NCBI RefSeq assembly: GCF_003576455.2
Contig: NZ_CP032869.1
Location: 1 to 64,000 of the forward strand
DNA length: 64,000 nucleotides
Reading direction: 5' to 3'
From: Mucilaginibacter celer
GTDB taxonomy: Bacteria; Bacteroidota; Bacteroidia; Sphingobacteriales; Sphingobacteriaceae
Shown: piece after piece, positions 7,734-16,830 of the stretch
Numbering within the stretch: position 1 is the stretch's first letter
Layout of the letters: each line of letters starts with the position of its first letter
The notes under the pieces: model-generated
Told to the model about the DNA's origin: nothing
The model's input: the letters and a program-made list of their open reading frames with translations, nothing else
Database searches by the model: none
Translations under genes and position numbers: made by a program

Positions 7734-9284
7734 ATGACAAAGGAAACAGAAATAGTTTGCCCTCCCGAACAGCACAATGATGAAGCCACTTTAAAGCAAC
7801 TGGCAGCATCGGCTTTAAATATCCCCCTTAAAAATATAAACGCGCTTAAAATATTAAAGCGTTCGATAGATGCCCGCGGCCGCAAAGTACTGTACCGCAT
7901 GCAGGTACGCGTTTTTGTGCAGGAGGAGTTAAAGCCCGAAGTATTTACGGTTAATTATCCTAATGTACAATTTGGCCGCCCTGTAATTATAGTAGGCGCG
8001 GGCCCGGCCGGATTATTCGCCGCCTTGCAATGTGTTGAACTTGGTTTAAAGCCGGTTGTTATTGAGCGCGGAAAAGATGTAAAGCAACGTCGCCGCGATC
8101 TGGCAAATATAAACAAGCAAGGTTTGGTTAACCCCGAATCAAACTATTGTTTTGGCGAGGGTGGGGCCGGTACTTACTCTGATGGTAAGCTGTACACCCG
8201 GTCAACCAAGCGCGGCGATGTTAACCAGGTACTTAAAATGTTTGTGGCTCACGGCGCCGACGAGGATATACTGGTTGATGCACGCCCCCACATAGGCACC
8301 AATAAACTGCCGCAAATTATTACCGCCATGCGCGAAACCGTGCTGAACGCCGGCGGAGAGATACTGTTTGATACCAAAGTAACCGAACTGCTGGTTGAGT
8401 TTGGAAAAATAAAAGGTGTAAAAACTGCATCGGGCGAAAAGATGACTGCCGATGCGGTGATCCTTGCTACAGGCCACTCGGCACGCGATGTGTTTGAAAT
8501 GCTGCACCGGCAAAATATCCTGATAGAAGCCAAGCCATTTGCCTTAGGCGTACGGATTGAGCATCCGCAGGAAATTATCGACAGGGCGCAGTACCATTGC
8601 GATGTACGCGGGCCGTACCTGCCTCCATCGTACTATAGTTTGGTTGAACAGGTTGATGACCGCGGAGTTTTCTCTTTCTGTATGTGCCCTGGCGGTATTA
8701 TAGCCCCCTGTGCTACCGAGCCCGACGAGATTGTGGTAAACGGCTGGAGCCCATCAAAACGAAATAACCCTTATGCCAATTCGGGTACCGTAGTGCAGAT
8801 TAACCTTGAAGATATCCCCGGCAGCGATACCGATCCCTTTAAAATGCTTAATTTTCAAAAGGAAATAGAAAGAGCTGCATTTGTAGCAGGCGGCGGCAAT
8901 TTAGTAGCCCCGGCGCAGCGAATGGTTGATTTTGTACAGAACAGGTTATCAAATGATTTACCGGCAAACTCGTACCTGCCCGGCACCAAAAGCATCGAAC
9001 TAAAAAACGTGTTGCCGCAACGAGTTAATGAGCGCCTGCGCAAGGCCTTGCCGGTATTTGGTAAAAAGATGAAAGGATATTATACCAACGAGGCTATTTT
9101 AGTTGGAGTAGAATCGCGCACTTCATCGCCCGTAAAAATTCCGCGCGACAGGGAGACTTTGCAGCATCCGCAGGTTGCCGGTTTGTTTCCTTGCGGTGAG
9201 GGGGCGGGCTATGCAGGGGGGATTATATCGGCCGCCATTGATGGCATTAATTGTGTATTAGCAGCAAAAAAAATATTATCATGA
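7734..9284 (+). CDS. FAD-dependent oxidoreductase of unknown substrate
   Basis: This 516-residue protein has an N-terminal alpha/beta segment (about 15-65, with QLAASALNIPLKNINALKIL) and then a dinucleotide-binding fold, VIIVGAGPAGLFAAL at about 84-98 (GxGxxG). Further FAD-contact motifs are DAVILATGHSARDVFEML and, near the C-terminus, GLFPCGEGAGYAGGIISAA. The architecture matches the broad family of FAD-dependent proteins related to the HI0933/YhiN and geranylgeranyl-reductase type enzymes. Substrate and partner are unknown. It overlaps the next gene by the ATGA at 9281-9284, so it heads a coupled three-gene operon. Confidence 0.88.
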   Translation: MTKETEIVCPPEQHNDEATLKQLAASALNIPLKNINALKILKRSIDARGRKVLYRMQVRVFVQEELKPEVFTVNYPNVQFGRPVIIVGAGPAGLFAALQCVELGLKPVVIERGKDVKQRRRDLANINKQGLVNPESNYCFGEGGAGTYSDGKLYTRSTKRGDVNQVLKMFVAHGADEDILVDARPHIGTNKLPQIITAMRETVLNAGGEILFDTKVTELLVEFGKIKGVKTASGEKMTADAVILATGHSARDVFEMLHRQNILIEAKPFALGVRIEHPQEIIDRAQYHCDVRGPYLPPSYYSLVEQVDDRGVFSFCMCPGGIIAPCATEPDEIVVNGWSPSKRNNPYANSGTVVQINLEDIPGSDTDPFKMLNFQKEIERAAFVAGGGNLVAPAQRMVDFVQNRLSNDLPANSYLPGTKSIELKNVLPQRVNERLRKALPVFGKKMKGYYTNEAILVGVESRTSSPVKIPRDRETLQHPQVAGLFPCGEGAGYAGGIISAAIDGINCVLAAKKILS

Positions 9285-9754
9285 CCAGATCCGAAAAATT
9301 ATACACGCAATTGCAGGATGTTTTGAGCGGCGAACCATGGTACGGAGATTCGGTTTATAGTATTGTGGATGGCATAAGTTTTGAAGCGGCTTACGAAAAA
9401 CCGGCTGGCTCGATTCACAACATCGCCGGCATTATCCTGCACATGACTGGCTGGACCGAAGAGGTAATGGACCGCATGAATGGCATGAACGCCCAGCTAC
9501 CTGTACGCGGCGACTGGCCCGAACCCGGCTTGCCCGACGAACAAAAATGGAAATGGATTGTTGAAGATTTAAAACTGGTTAACGTAAACCTGGCCGGCTT
9601 TATCCAGAATTTCCCGGAAGAAAGATGGGATGAAGCGGTAGCCGGTAAATCTGGCCAGGGCGAAACTTATGAACGTGAGGTGAGCGGCTTGATACAACAC
9701 CATATTTATCATTCGGCTCAGATTGCTTTATTAAACAGGATGATTAATGGCTGA
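9281..9754 (+). CDS. DinB family protein
   Basis: This 157-residue protein has the DinB/YfiT-like four-helix bundle pattern. SIHNIAGIILHMTGWTEEVM supplies one histidine, and a C-terminal HHIYHSAQIALL supplies two or three more, forming the usual metal-binding triad. These proteins are putative metal-dependent, often thiol-linked, transferases. The ATG at 9281, overlapping the previous stop, is preferred over an earlier ATG at 9251 that lies inside the upstream gene. The stop overlaps the following gene by 8 bp. Confidence 0.88.
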   Translation: MTRSEKLYTQLQDVLSGEPWYGDSVYSIVDGISFEAAYEKPAGSIHNIAGIILHMTGWTEEVMDRMNGMNAQLPVRGDWPEPGLPDEQKWKWIVEDLKLVNVNLAGFIQNFPEERWDEAVAGKSGQGETYEREVSGLIQHHIYHSAQIALLNRMING

Positions 9755-10112
9755 TAAAAAAACACTGATATTAGGTGCTACACCCGATACCAGCCGGTAC
9801 GCAAACTTTGCTGCACATAAACTGGTAGGGCAGGGGCACACCATTGTAAACGTGGGTATTAAAACCGGCGAGGTTGCGGGTGTACCTATCGAAAAACCTG
9901 AAACTATTCATCATGATATTGATACCATAACGCTGTATGTTGGCCCTCAAAATCAACCGCCGCTTTATGATTATATTTTGAACACGCATCCCAAACGGAT
10001 CATTTTTAATCCGGGTACTGAAAATACCGAATTGAAGCGTAAAGCCAATGAGCAGGGAATTGAAACAGAGTACGCTTGTACGTTGGTGATGCTATCAGTA
10101 GGGGAATATTGA
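9747..10112 (+). CDS. CoA-binding domain protein (YccU type)
   Basis: A 121-residue Rossmann-fold CoA-binding domain: KTLILGATPDTSRYANFAAH, then GHTIVNVGIKTGEVAGVPIE, ITLYVGPQNQPPLYDYIL, and IIFNPGTEN. Standalone proteins of this size bind CoA-like nucleotides through the N-terminal GATPDxxRYA loop; their role is unclear. The ATG lies inside the end of the DinB gene, indicating translational coupling. This is the last gene before an inverted-repeat element that separates it from the convergent ABC transporter. Confidence 0.9.
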   Translation: MADKKTLILGATPDTSRYANFAAHKLVGQGHTIVNVGIKTGEVAGVPIEKPETIHHDIDTITLYVGPQNQPPLYDYILNTHPKRIIFNPGTENTELKRKANEQGIETEYACTLVMLSVGEY

Positions 10113-10117
10113 AATTG

Positions 10118-10160
10118 AAGTCGAAAGTCTTTAGTTTTAAACTCTTTGGACTTCCGACTT
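10118..10160. repeat. Inverted repeat AAGTCG(A/G)AAGTC
   Basis: The arms AAGTCGAAAGTC (10118-10129) and GACTTCCGACTT (10149-10160) match at 11 of 12 positions and surround an AT-rich loop. It sits between convergent genes and could serve as a bidirectional transcription stop or a REP-like element. Confidence 0.65.
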
Positions 10161-10172
10161 AAGACCTAAAAT

Positions 10173-12059
10173 TTATTCATCCTCTCCGCTATTAAACGCC
10201 TGCATATCAATCAGCTTTTTATAAAGCCCGTTATTTTGCAGTAGTTCTACGTGCGATCCGCGCTCAACAACCCTTCCGTTTTCAAGCACAATAATAATAT
10301 CGGCATTTTGAATAGTGCTCAGGCGGTGAGCTATAATCAGCGAAGTGCGGTTTTTCATCAGGTTATTCAACGCATCCTGCACCAGTTTTTCCGATTCGGT
10401 GTCAAGCGCCGATGTTGCTTCATCCAGCAGCATAATTGGTGGGTTGTTCAGCACCGCGCGGGCAATACAGATGCGCTGGCGCTGGCCGCCAGATAGTTTG
10501 GTACCGCGATCGCCGGTATTGGTTTGGTAGCCGTTAGGCGTTTCCATAATAAAATTATGGGCGTTGGCTATGCGTGCCGCGGCTTCAACTTCGGCCTGGC
10601 TTACGCCTGTTTTACCAAAGGCTATGTTGTTAAAAATGGTATCGTTAAACAGGATCGATTCCTGGTTTACTATGCCCATTAATGATCGCAGCGAATCGGA
10701 GGTAACATCTTTAATATCATGCCCATCTATCGAAATCACGCCCTGCTGCGGTTCGATAAACCTTGGCAACAGATCCATAAAGGTTGATTTGCCCCCGCCC
10801 GAGGGGCCAACCAGGGCTACGGTTTTACCCTTAGGGATCTCCAGGTTAAGATCATGCAATACGTACTTTTCTATTAAAGGCAAAGGTTTATCAGGATCTG
10901 TATCGTCCTTAGCATCGGGTTTGATAACATAAGCAAACGATACGTGTTCAAATTTGATCTTATCCTCAAATCCTTTAAGTTGGGTAGCATTGGGTTTATC
11001 AACAATTTGCGGTTTCTCGTCAATAAGGCTCAACACCCTTTCGCCGGCGGCAATACCCGAGTGAATGTTACTGAACGAATCAGAAATGGCCTTGGCCGGG
11101 CGCATTACCTGCGAGAACAGGGCGATATAACCCACAAAGGCCGCAGCGGTTAATGAACTTTGATGACTTAAAATGAGCGAACCGCCATATAGTACAATAC
11201 AGGCTACCATCAGTACCCCCATAAACTCGGATACGGGGGATGCCAGTTGCTGGCGGCGAGCCATGCTTTTGGTGATGTTTGAATAGTTTACGTTTTCATC
11301 ATCAAACCGTTTTTTGATAAAGCCGGTTGCGTTGAAAGCTTTAACTATTTTAACGCCCGATAAGGCTTCATCCAGGTAACTGATCATGTTGCTGTATGAT
11401 TTTTGCGAAGCGATGGCCTGTTCCTTCAGTTTCTTCACTATCCTGGATATAATAAAGGCCGAAACCGGTATTACCAACATCGAAAACAAGGTAAGTTTAT
11501 AGGAGATCCAAAACAGCGTTGCCAGGTAGGCTATCAATTGCAGCGGCTCTTTAAACACAACTTGTAATGTTCCGGTAACCGAAAATTGCACCACCTGTAC
11601 ATCGGCAGAGATTTTGGCAATGATATCGCCTTTGCGCTCGTTGCTAAAGTAGCCTGTGTGCAGGTCCATTACATTATTGAATACCGTTTTGCGTAAGTTT
11701 AGCAGGGTATGGATCCGCAGGTTTTCCATTATCCGTTGTGCCAGGTACCTGAAGATATTGCTAAGCAATACCGAGGTTACTATAATAAGGCACACAAACT
11801 TTAATGCCCCGTTTTGCCCGTAATTGTGGTTGGCCAACATGGCATAATAATCAAAATTGGCTTTTAAATCTAACCAATGCTCGGGCTTCACCAGTTTAAC
11901 GGCAGCTTGCTTTTCATCAAATAAAGTTGAAAGCAGCGGGGCAAGCAAGGCGAGGTTAAGCGTACTGAATATTACGGTAAATATGGTGCAAATGGCGTAC
12001 GGAACTGCAAATTTGCCCAGCGGGCGTGCAAATGAAAGTAGCCTGAAATAGATCTTCAT
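10173..12059 (-). CDS. ABC exporter, fused permease and ATPase (MsbA/LmrA type)
   Basis: This 628-residue half-transporter has a six-helix membrane domain (about 15-330) and a nucleotide-binding domain with Walker A GPSGGGKST near 416, ABC signature LSGGQRQRICIARA near 520 and Walker B IMLLDEATSALD. The size and single-chain layout match MsbA-like lipid or lipid-linked glycan flippases. The next four genes upstream on the same strand are glycosyltransferases, which supports export of a glycolipid such as LPS core-lipid A, but the substrate is inferred. A 135-bp gap separates it from the glycosyltransferases, so it may have its own promoter. Confidence 0.9.
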   Translation of the reverse strand: MKIYFRLLSFARPLGKFAVPYAICTIFTVIFSTLNLALLAPLLSTLFDEKQAAVKLVKPEHWLDLKANFDYYAMLANHNYGQNGALKFVCLIIVTSVLLSNIFRYLAQRIMENLRIHTLLNLRKTVFNNVMDLHTGYFSNERKGDIIAKISADVQVVQFSVTGTLQVVFKEPLQLIAYLATLFWISYKLTLFSMLVIPVSAFIISRIVKKLKEQAIASQKSYSNMISYLDEALSGVKIVKAFNATGFIKKRFDDENVNYSNITKSMARRQQLASPVSEFMGVLMVACIVLYGGSLILSHQSSLTAAAFVGYIALFSQVMRPAKAISDSFSNIHSGIAAGERVLSLIDEKPQIVDKPNATQLKGFEDKIKFEHVSFAYVIKPDAKDDTDPDKPLPLIEKYVLHDLNLEIPKGKTVALVGPSGGGKSTFMDLLPRFIEPQQGVISIDGHDIKDVTSDSLRSLMGIVNQESILFNDTIFNNIAFGKTGVSQAEVEAAARIANAHNFIMETPNGYQTNTGDRGTKLSGGQRQRICIARAVLNNPPIMLLDEATSALDTESEKLVQDALNNLMKNRTSLIIAHRLSTIQNADIIIVLENGRVVERGSHVELLQNNGLYKKLIDMQAFNSGEDE

Positions 12060-12194
12060 TAATTAATTTTAAAAGGTGCAAAGCTAATGGTAATTAGCCA
12101 ATTGTGCAGGGTTAATAAATTACAGCTCCCTACAGGCTGTGTTTTATAATAAAACCGGCTAATACACAACAGGTATTAACGGTGGTTGGGCTTT

Positions 12195-12920
12195 TTATAT
12201 TTTGCGGCTTTGCCGTATTTCTTTCCATCGCCTGGTTATCAGCTTGCGCCACATTTTAAAACCGTGATACCTGAAAACCAGTTTTAGCCTGTCTTTTTCA
12301 AAGCGTTCATCTTTAATTACTGATGATATGCCGGTATGGTTATAATTGGCGATAGTCAGATCTTGATAACAAAACTCAAGGCTTTTATCTGCCCAGCATC
12401 TAATGTTCAATGCATAATCTGCGGCTATTGGGTAGGTAGTGTCATACCGGTATTTTTTGAATACCCATGCCGGGTAAATCATGGCCTGCTGGCAAATATT
12501 GTGCATGGTATGGGTAAGTGCGTTGGTAGGGCCGCCATTTTTTTCGTTTTGTACCAACACGTTACCGTAGTAAATACAATTGGTGTTATCAAGTTGCGCT
12601 GCCATGGCCGAAAACTCGGGCAGCAGCTCATCATCGGCACCAATAAAGTATATCCAATCGGTTTTAACATGGTTAAGCGCCTTGTTCATGGCATGGTAAA
12701 TACCTTTATCCGGCTCAGTTTTCCAAAATGTAATGCGGTTGCTGTTTGCCTTCAATATATCAATTGTTCCATCAACACTGGCACCATCCATTACTATGAT
12801 CTGCAGCTTCGGATAGGTTTGCCGGTAAATACTGTCGAGGCAGGCCTGCAGGGTATCTGCTGCATTATAGGTTACGATGATTACCGATATTGATTTGTCG
12901 TTTTCTTTAGCATTGCTCAT
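12195..12920 (-). CDS. Family 2 glycosyltransferase
   Basis: A 241-residue GT-A fold glycosyltransferase. The N-terminal ISVIIVTYNAADTLQACLDS nucleotide-sugar site is followed by IIVMDGASVDGTIDIL, and IYFIGADDELLPE provides the metal-binding acidic motif. Similar short GT2 enzymes often add a hexose to surface glycans. It lies 18 bp downstream of the next glycosyltransferase gene on the same strand, so it is the last member of a four-gene glycosyltransferase operon. The acceptor is unknown. Confidence 0.9.
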   Translation of the reverse strand: MSNAKENDKSISVIIVTYNAADTLQACLDSIYRQTYPKLQIIVMDGASVDGTIDILKANSNRITFWKTEPDKGIYHAMNKALNHVKTDWIYFIGADDELLPEFSAMAAQLDNTNCIYYGNVLVQNEKNGGPTNALTHTMHNICQQAMIYPAWVFKKYRYDTTYPIAADYALNIRCWADKSLEFCYQDLTIANYNHTGISSVIKDERFEKDRLKLVFRYHGFKMWRKLITRRWKEIRQSRKI

Positions 12921-12938
12921 GCTTCGTTCTGCCTCTTA

Positions 12939-13763
12939 TTAATTATTGTTTTTCAGTTTAAACCTGATCTCTTCGGATGTTTTAATAACCCGCCTGAATA
13001 CCCGTGTATCAAAAAGCCAGTTTCTGAGCTTAGAACCTGATATATAAAACCGCTTTATAGTAGTGTTAACATATCTGCCGCGCATAAAATGGGTGTATCT
13101 GGTTTTTGCCTGCGCCAGTATCTCAAAATATGATTGATTTACATTGCCTTCGCTTTTATGCACCAGCAAAAAGTCTATCACCCAGGCGCTGTATCCCAAT
13201 AATTCGGCCACCATGCACAGGTCGAAACCATATAAATGATAACCGCTTAAATCGCCGGAGAGGGCCAGGTTTGCACCGTTTTTTACCAGCATAAAGTTTT
13301 CGTCAATACAACCAACTTTTTGCGGCACGGTTCCCTGTATATCGATAACACCGTTTGGGTAGGCAATTTTTATGGCCATACGCTTGTACAGGCGGGTAGC
13401 TCCGCCGGCATTGCCAAGTACTCCCCAGTTTGGGTCGCGGGCATCCATTTCGGCAAGCTGTTTATCAAGGGCCTGGATATTGCTTTGCCCTTCAATCAGC
13501 AAGATATCCTGGTGGCATAAAATAATGTATTCGCCCTGGGCCTTTTGCAGCAACGAGTTGATGCCCTGGTACGCATCCATTTGGTTAACTGCACTGTTAT
13601 CAACTATTAAATACTCGCAAATATCGGGGGTAAAGCCCCCTTTAATAAAAGTATCAAGCATTTCCAGGTATTCCTGCTTGCGGGTTACCAGCGTACATAT
13701 CGAGTACCGGTAAGGGTATTTGGTTTTTTCAACCTGTTTTATAAACGCAGGAAGTTGGGTCAT
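12939..13763 (-). CDS. Glycosyltransferase-like protein (GT-A fold, divergent)
   Basis: This 274-residue protein resembles GT2-like enzymes: YSICTLVTRKQEYLEMLDTF, EYLIVDNSAVNQMDAYQGIN, then LQKAQGEYIILCHQDILLIE, in which HQD replaces the usual DxD. A central DLCMVAELLGYSAWVIDFLL and a downstream His are typical of this subgroup. The altered acidic motif makes activity less certain than for its neighbours. Its ATG overlaps the stop of the upstream glycosyltransferase (ATGA), so the two are translationally coupled. Confidence 0.83.
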   Translation of the reverse strand: MTQLPAFIKQVEKTKYPYRYSICTLVTRKQEYLEMLDTFIKGGFTPDICEYLIVDNSAVNQMDAYQGINSLLQKAQGEYIILCHQDILLIEGQSNIQALDKQLAEMDARDPNWGVLGNAGGATRLYKRMAIKIAYPNGVIDIQGTVPQKVGCIDENFMLVKNGANLALSGDLSGYHLYGFDLCMVAELLGYSAWVIDFLLVHKSEGNVNQSYFEILAQAKTRYTHFMRGRYVNTTIKRFYISGSKLRNWLFDTRVFRRVIKTSEEIRFKLKNNN

Positions 13764-14755
13764 TTTGTCTGTATGTTTAAAACCTCGTCGAGCTTGGTTT
13801 TGATATTGTTTTTTACGGTGACGAATGGAACGTAACGCCCTTTTTTTATCGCATCCTGTTTAAAAGTGGCTTTGTATGTGCGCATAACTTTTAACTTTTG
13901 CAGGTAAAGCCTGTAAGCGGTTACATAGTAAGCCTTGCCTGCAAGCAATTTAAAAGGCAGCGATAAAAACGTAATTACGCGCCAAAGATACAAAGTGCTA
14001 CTATCGAGGTGGAAATAATGCAGCAGCAGCCGGTTGCGGGTACTGATGGTTTTGATCCTTTTTTTTGAGCTGTGCGATTTGATGGTGGATGATACCGCGT
14101 GTGTACAAACAGCTCCCGGTTCATAGTAACATCTCCATCCGTTTTCCCAGGCCCTTAACGATAGGTCGAGATCTTCGTGGTAGAAAGGTGAAAAGATTTC
14201 GTTAAAGCCTCCCAGTTCGTTCAGTTTCTCCCTGCTTACTAATGCATTTGCTCCGCTTAAATAATAGGAATAGGCCTCAATGCCCGGGTTAATAGCTATG
14301 TTTTTAAAATGGTTAATTTTAAAAGCCGACGGCAGAGGATATTTGCACGATTCGGCAACCTTACCGGTAGCCTCATCGATAATTTTACCCATTACACCAA
14401 AAGTATCGGGCTGCTCAAAATATTTTATTTGCGATTCGAAGTAATCGTCATTCAGTTTGATATCGCTGTTAAGGAGCAGTACCAGATCATGCTTTGCTGC
14501 CGCTATGCCTTTATTTATATTGACAGAAAACCCACCATTGGTGCTGTTACTGATTAGTACAACATCAGGATAGTTTGCTTTGATAAAGGCCACGCTATCA
14601 TCGGTAGAGGCATCATCGCTTATAATAACCTCATAGGTAAGCCGGCTATGTTTTAACGCAGCATAAACCGATGGCAGGTTTTTAGCTAATAGCACAGCGC
14701 CATTATAATTAGGTATTACTACAGATATCGACTTATTACTGTTGATATTATGCAT
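13760..14755 (-). CDS. Family 2 glycosyltransferase (rhamnosyltransferase-like)
   Basis: This 331-residue protein has ISVVIPNYNGAVLLAKNLPS at the N-terminus, IISDDASTDDSVAFI, and LVLLLNSDIKLNDDYFE as the metal-binding motif. A later region, GGFNEIFSPFYHEDLDLSLR, carries the ED catalytic pair usual for this class of cell-surface GT2 enzymes. The frame extends to a TTG at 14788, but the ATG at 14755 gives the canonical N-terminus. It overlaps the end of the GT9 gene by 8 bp. Confidence 0.92.
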   Translation of the reverse strand: MHNINSNKSISVVIPNYNGAVLLAKNLPSVYAALKHSRLTYEVIISDDASTDDSVAFIKANYPDVVLISNSTNGGFSVNINKGIAAAKHDLVLLLNSDIKLNDDYFESQIKYFEQPDTFGVMGKIIDEATGKVAESCKYPLPSAFKINHFKNIAINPGIEAYSYYLSGANALVSREKLNELGGFNEIFSPFYHEDLDLSLRAWENGWRCYYEPGAVCTHAVSSTIKSHSSKKRIKTISTRNRLLLHYFHLDSSTLYLWRVITFLSLPFKLLAGKAYYVTAYRLYLQKLKVMRTYKATFKQDAIKKGRYVPFVTVKNNIKTKLDEVLNIQTK

Positions 14756-15764
14756 TAATAACAAATTTATTATTATACCACATATCAATTTTTTGCATCA
14801 CCATTCGCGTTGTAATACCATCAAGATTGCCGCCGTCGCTTTCAAGATATCCCGCCTTTTTACCCAGCGGAGCCCAACGCCCCGGATGAATTGGCCTTAC
14901 CGACGGGAATAATCCCAGGGTATTAATGCCTGCTGCGGCGGCCACATGAAGCGGACCGGTACCCGAAGCCAATAATCCATCGGCATGAAAAATAAAAGCG
15001 ATAAACTCATGCAACTGCATTTTGCCGGTCATATCAACTACGGTTGGTGGTAGTGTTTTGATCCATCCGGCCAGCAGGGCTTTTTCCTTATCCGATCCGG
15101 TGATGATGACATTATATTTTTCGGAAGGTAATTCATTGATAAGCTTTGCAAAATTATCCAAGCCCCACTCCATACCGCTGCCGTGTGATTTTGGATGGAT
15201 GATCAGATTAAATTTATCTGCCAAAAGGTTGTTTGCGAGGGATTCGGGCAGTGGGGTTTTACATTCAAAATGATAGTGATCAATTACCTCGGGCAGGCTT
15301 TGAGCCTCCGTTAATCCAAACGGGCGCAGCAGGATGAGGTTGAGCTGAGCCTCATGCAGATCTGATTTTTTGCGGCTCAGTTTTACCAGCCTGTTGCAGG
15401 TGTGCCAGTGAAATAACCGGTTAGTAGTGCCGATGCGCAGCTTTATACCGGCCTGGCGCATAATAGCAGCCACATGTTTATTGGGGAAAACATGAATAAC
15501 CGCATCGATATTTTTGCGTTTTAAAAAGGCCGCCTGCTCATCGGCGGGCAGGTTTTTCAGTTCGTCGTAATTAATGAATTCATCAACCGCCGTACAGGTT
15601 TCAATTACCGGTTTGGTATAGGTGCGGCCTAAAAAGGAAACGCTTACGCCCGGGAGCAGCTGTTTTAAGTAAGCCGCCATGGGCAGCGTAAGCACAACAT
15701 CGCCAATGGCATCAACCCTGCTTATCAGTACATGCTTTATAGTAGTATGATCAATTTGCCGCAT
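14748..15764 (-). CDS. Family 9 glycosyltransferase (heptosyltransferase-like)
   Basis: This 338-residue GT-B fold enzyme has ISRVDAIGDVVLTLPMAAYL at the N-terminus, a hallmark of the RfaF/WaaC/WaaQ family, and the donor-site motif LLASGTGPLHVAAAAGINTLGLF near the C-terminus. The family transfers heptoses, or other sugars in some lineages, in LPS inner core synthesis. It is the first gene of the glycosyltransferase operon and sets its likely role: LPS core or a related surface glycan, exported with the help of the MsbA-like transporter downstream. Confidence 0.92.
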   Translation of the reverse strand: MRQIDHTTIKHVLISRVDAIGDVVLTLPMAAYLKQLLPGVSVSFLGRTYTKPVIETCTAVDEFINYDELKNLPADEQAAFLKRKNIDAVIHVFPNKHVAAIMRQAGIKLRIGTTNRLFHWHTCNRLVKLSRKKSDLHEAQLNLILLRPFGLTEAQSLPEVIDHYHFECKTPLPESLANNLLADKFNLIIHPKSHGSGMEWGLDNFAKLINELPSEKYNVIITGSDKEKALLAGWIKTLPPTVVDMTGKMQLHEFIAFIFHADGLLASGTGPLHVAAAAGINTLGLFPSVRPIHPGRWAPLGKKAGYLESDGGNLDGITTRMVMQKIDMWYNNKFVINA

Positions 15765-15860
15765 TATGCCTTGCCGTTACATTTGTATAAAACTGCAAAA
15801 TAAAGATATATTAATTGATGTATTGATAATTTTTATTGATTTGCATTAAAAGCATTCGAG

Positions 15861-16754
15861 GTGGCAACACATTTAAACAATTACGCGGCTATTAATAGCG
15901 GTAACCCCCGGTTGCTTGCCCGTGCATTAACCCTTGTTGAAAATGGACTTGCCGGCAGTGAAGAATTGCTCAAAAGCCTTGAATTTAACCAAAATTGCCC
16001 GGTTATTGGTATTACCGGCCCTCCCGGTGCGGGTAAAAGTACACTGGTTAATGCGCTTATCAACGAGTTTTTAGCCGATGGAAAAAAGGTAGCCGTACTG
16101 GCTATCGACCCTACCTCTCCGTTTAATTTCGGCTCGTTACTGGGCGACAGGATCAGGATGTCGCAGCATTTTAACCACCCGGATGTTTTTATCCGCTCTG
16201 TAGCTACACGCGGGTCATTAGGCGGTATTTCGTCAAAAACTATCGAAATGGCGGACGTGCTGCGGGCTGCCGGGTTTGATTATGTGCTGATTGAAACCGT
16301 GGGCGTTGGGCAAAGTGAGGTTGAAATAGCCGGCCTTGCAGATATTACGATAGTGGTTTTGGTGCCGGAGGCAGGCGACGAGATTCAGCATATCAAATCG
16401 GGGTTGATGGAGATTGCCGATATTTTTGTCATCAATAAAGCCGACCGTCCCGGAGCCGATGCCTTTGCCAACAATCTGCAAAAAATGATGGGGGATAAAG
16501 GCAACGGGCAGCCGCCGGTTTTAAAAACCATAGCCGAACAAAATAAGGGAGTACATGAGCTTGTAACCTCAATAAACGAGCCGGTGTTAACAGAAAATAA
16601 CCGGCGCAATTTGCTTATGACCGAAAAAGCATACAGACTTATCCAGCAAAAAATGATGAAAAGTATCGACAAAAAAAAGCTTCAGCAGGATATTGCCGAA
16701 GCTTTGTATAGTAGAAATTTTAACCTGTATAGTTTTGTAGATACTTATGTATAG
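15861..16754 (+). CDS. meaB: Methylmalonyl-CoA mutase-associated GTPase MeaB
   Basis: This 297-residue P-loop GTPase of the SIMIBI class has Walker A GPPGAGKST at about 53-61, AIDPTSPFNFGSLLGDRIRM, IETVGVGQSEVEIA (Walker B/switch) and a base-recognition INKAD. The GDRIRM stretch is characteristic of the MeaB/ArgK family, which protects and reloads adenosylcobalamin-dependent methylmalonyl-CoA mutase. The mutase genes are not in this window. The start is a GTG at 15861. It faces the minus-strand peptidase with only 76 bp between stops. Confidence 0.94.
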   Translation: MATHLNNYAAINSGNPRLLARALTLVENGLAGSEELLKSLEFNQNCPVIGITGPPGAGKSTLVNALINEFLADGKKVAVLAIDPTSPFNFGSLLGDRIRMSQHFNHPDVFIRSVATRGSLGGISSKTIEMADVLRAAGFDYVLIETVGVGQSEVEIAGLADITIVVLVPEAGDEIQHIKSGLMEIADIFVINKADRPGADAFANNLQKMMGDKGNGQPPVLKTIAEQNKGVHELVTSINEPVLTENNRRNLLMTEKAYRLIQQKMMKSIDKKKLQQDIAEALYSRNFNLYSFVDTYV

Positions 16755-16830
16755 TTAATTGATTAGCTTAATGTAAATAAATGGAAAAACTTAACCATTT
16801 TGTTCATATAAGCTTAATGTAGCATGCTGT

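Noticed and set aside
8202..8533. Two overlapping minus-strand frames inside the FAD gene
   Set aside because: Shadow frames of a well-supported plus-strand gene, with no start signals or family motifs.
16765..16821. Direct repeat AGCTTAATGTA twice (16765 and 16811) between meaB and pepP
   Set aside because: Only 11 bp, AT-rich and between converging stops; it may be a weak terminator region but I cannot support a function.
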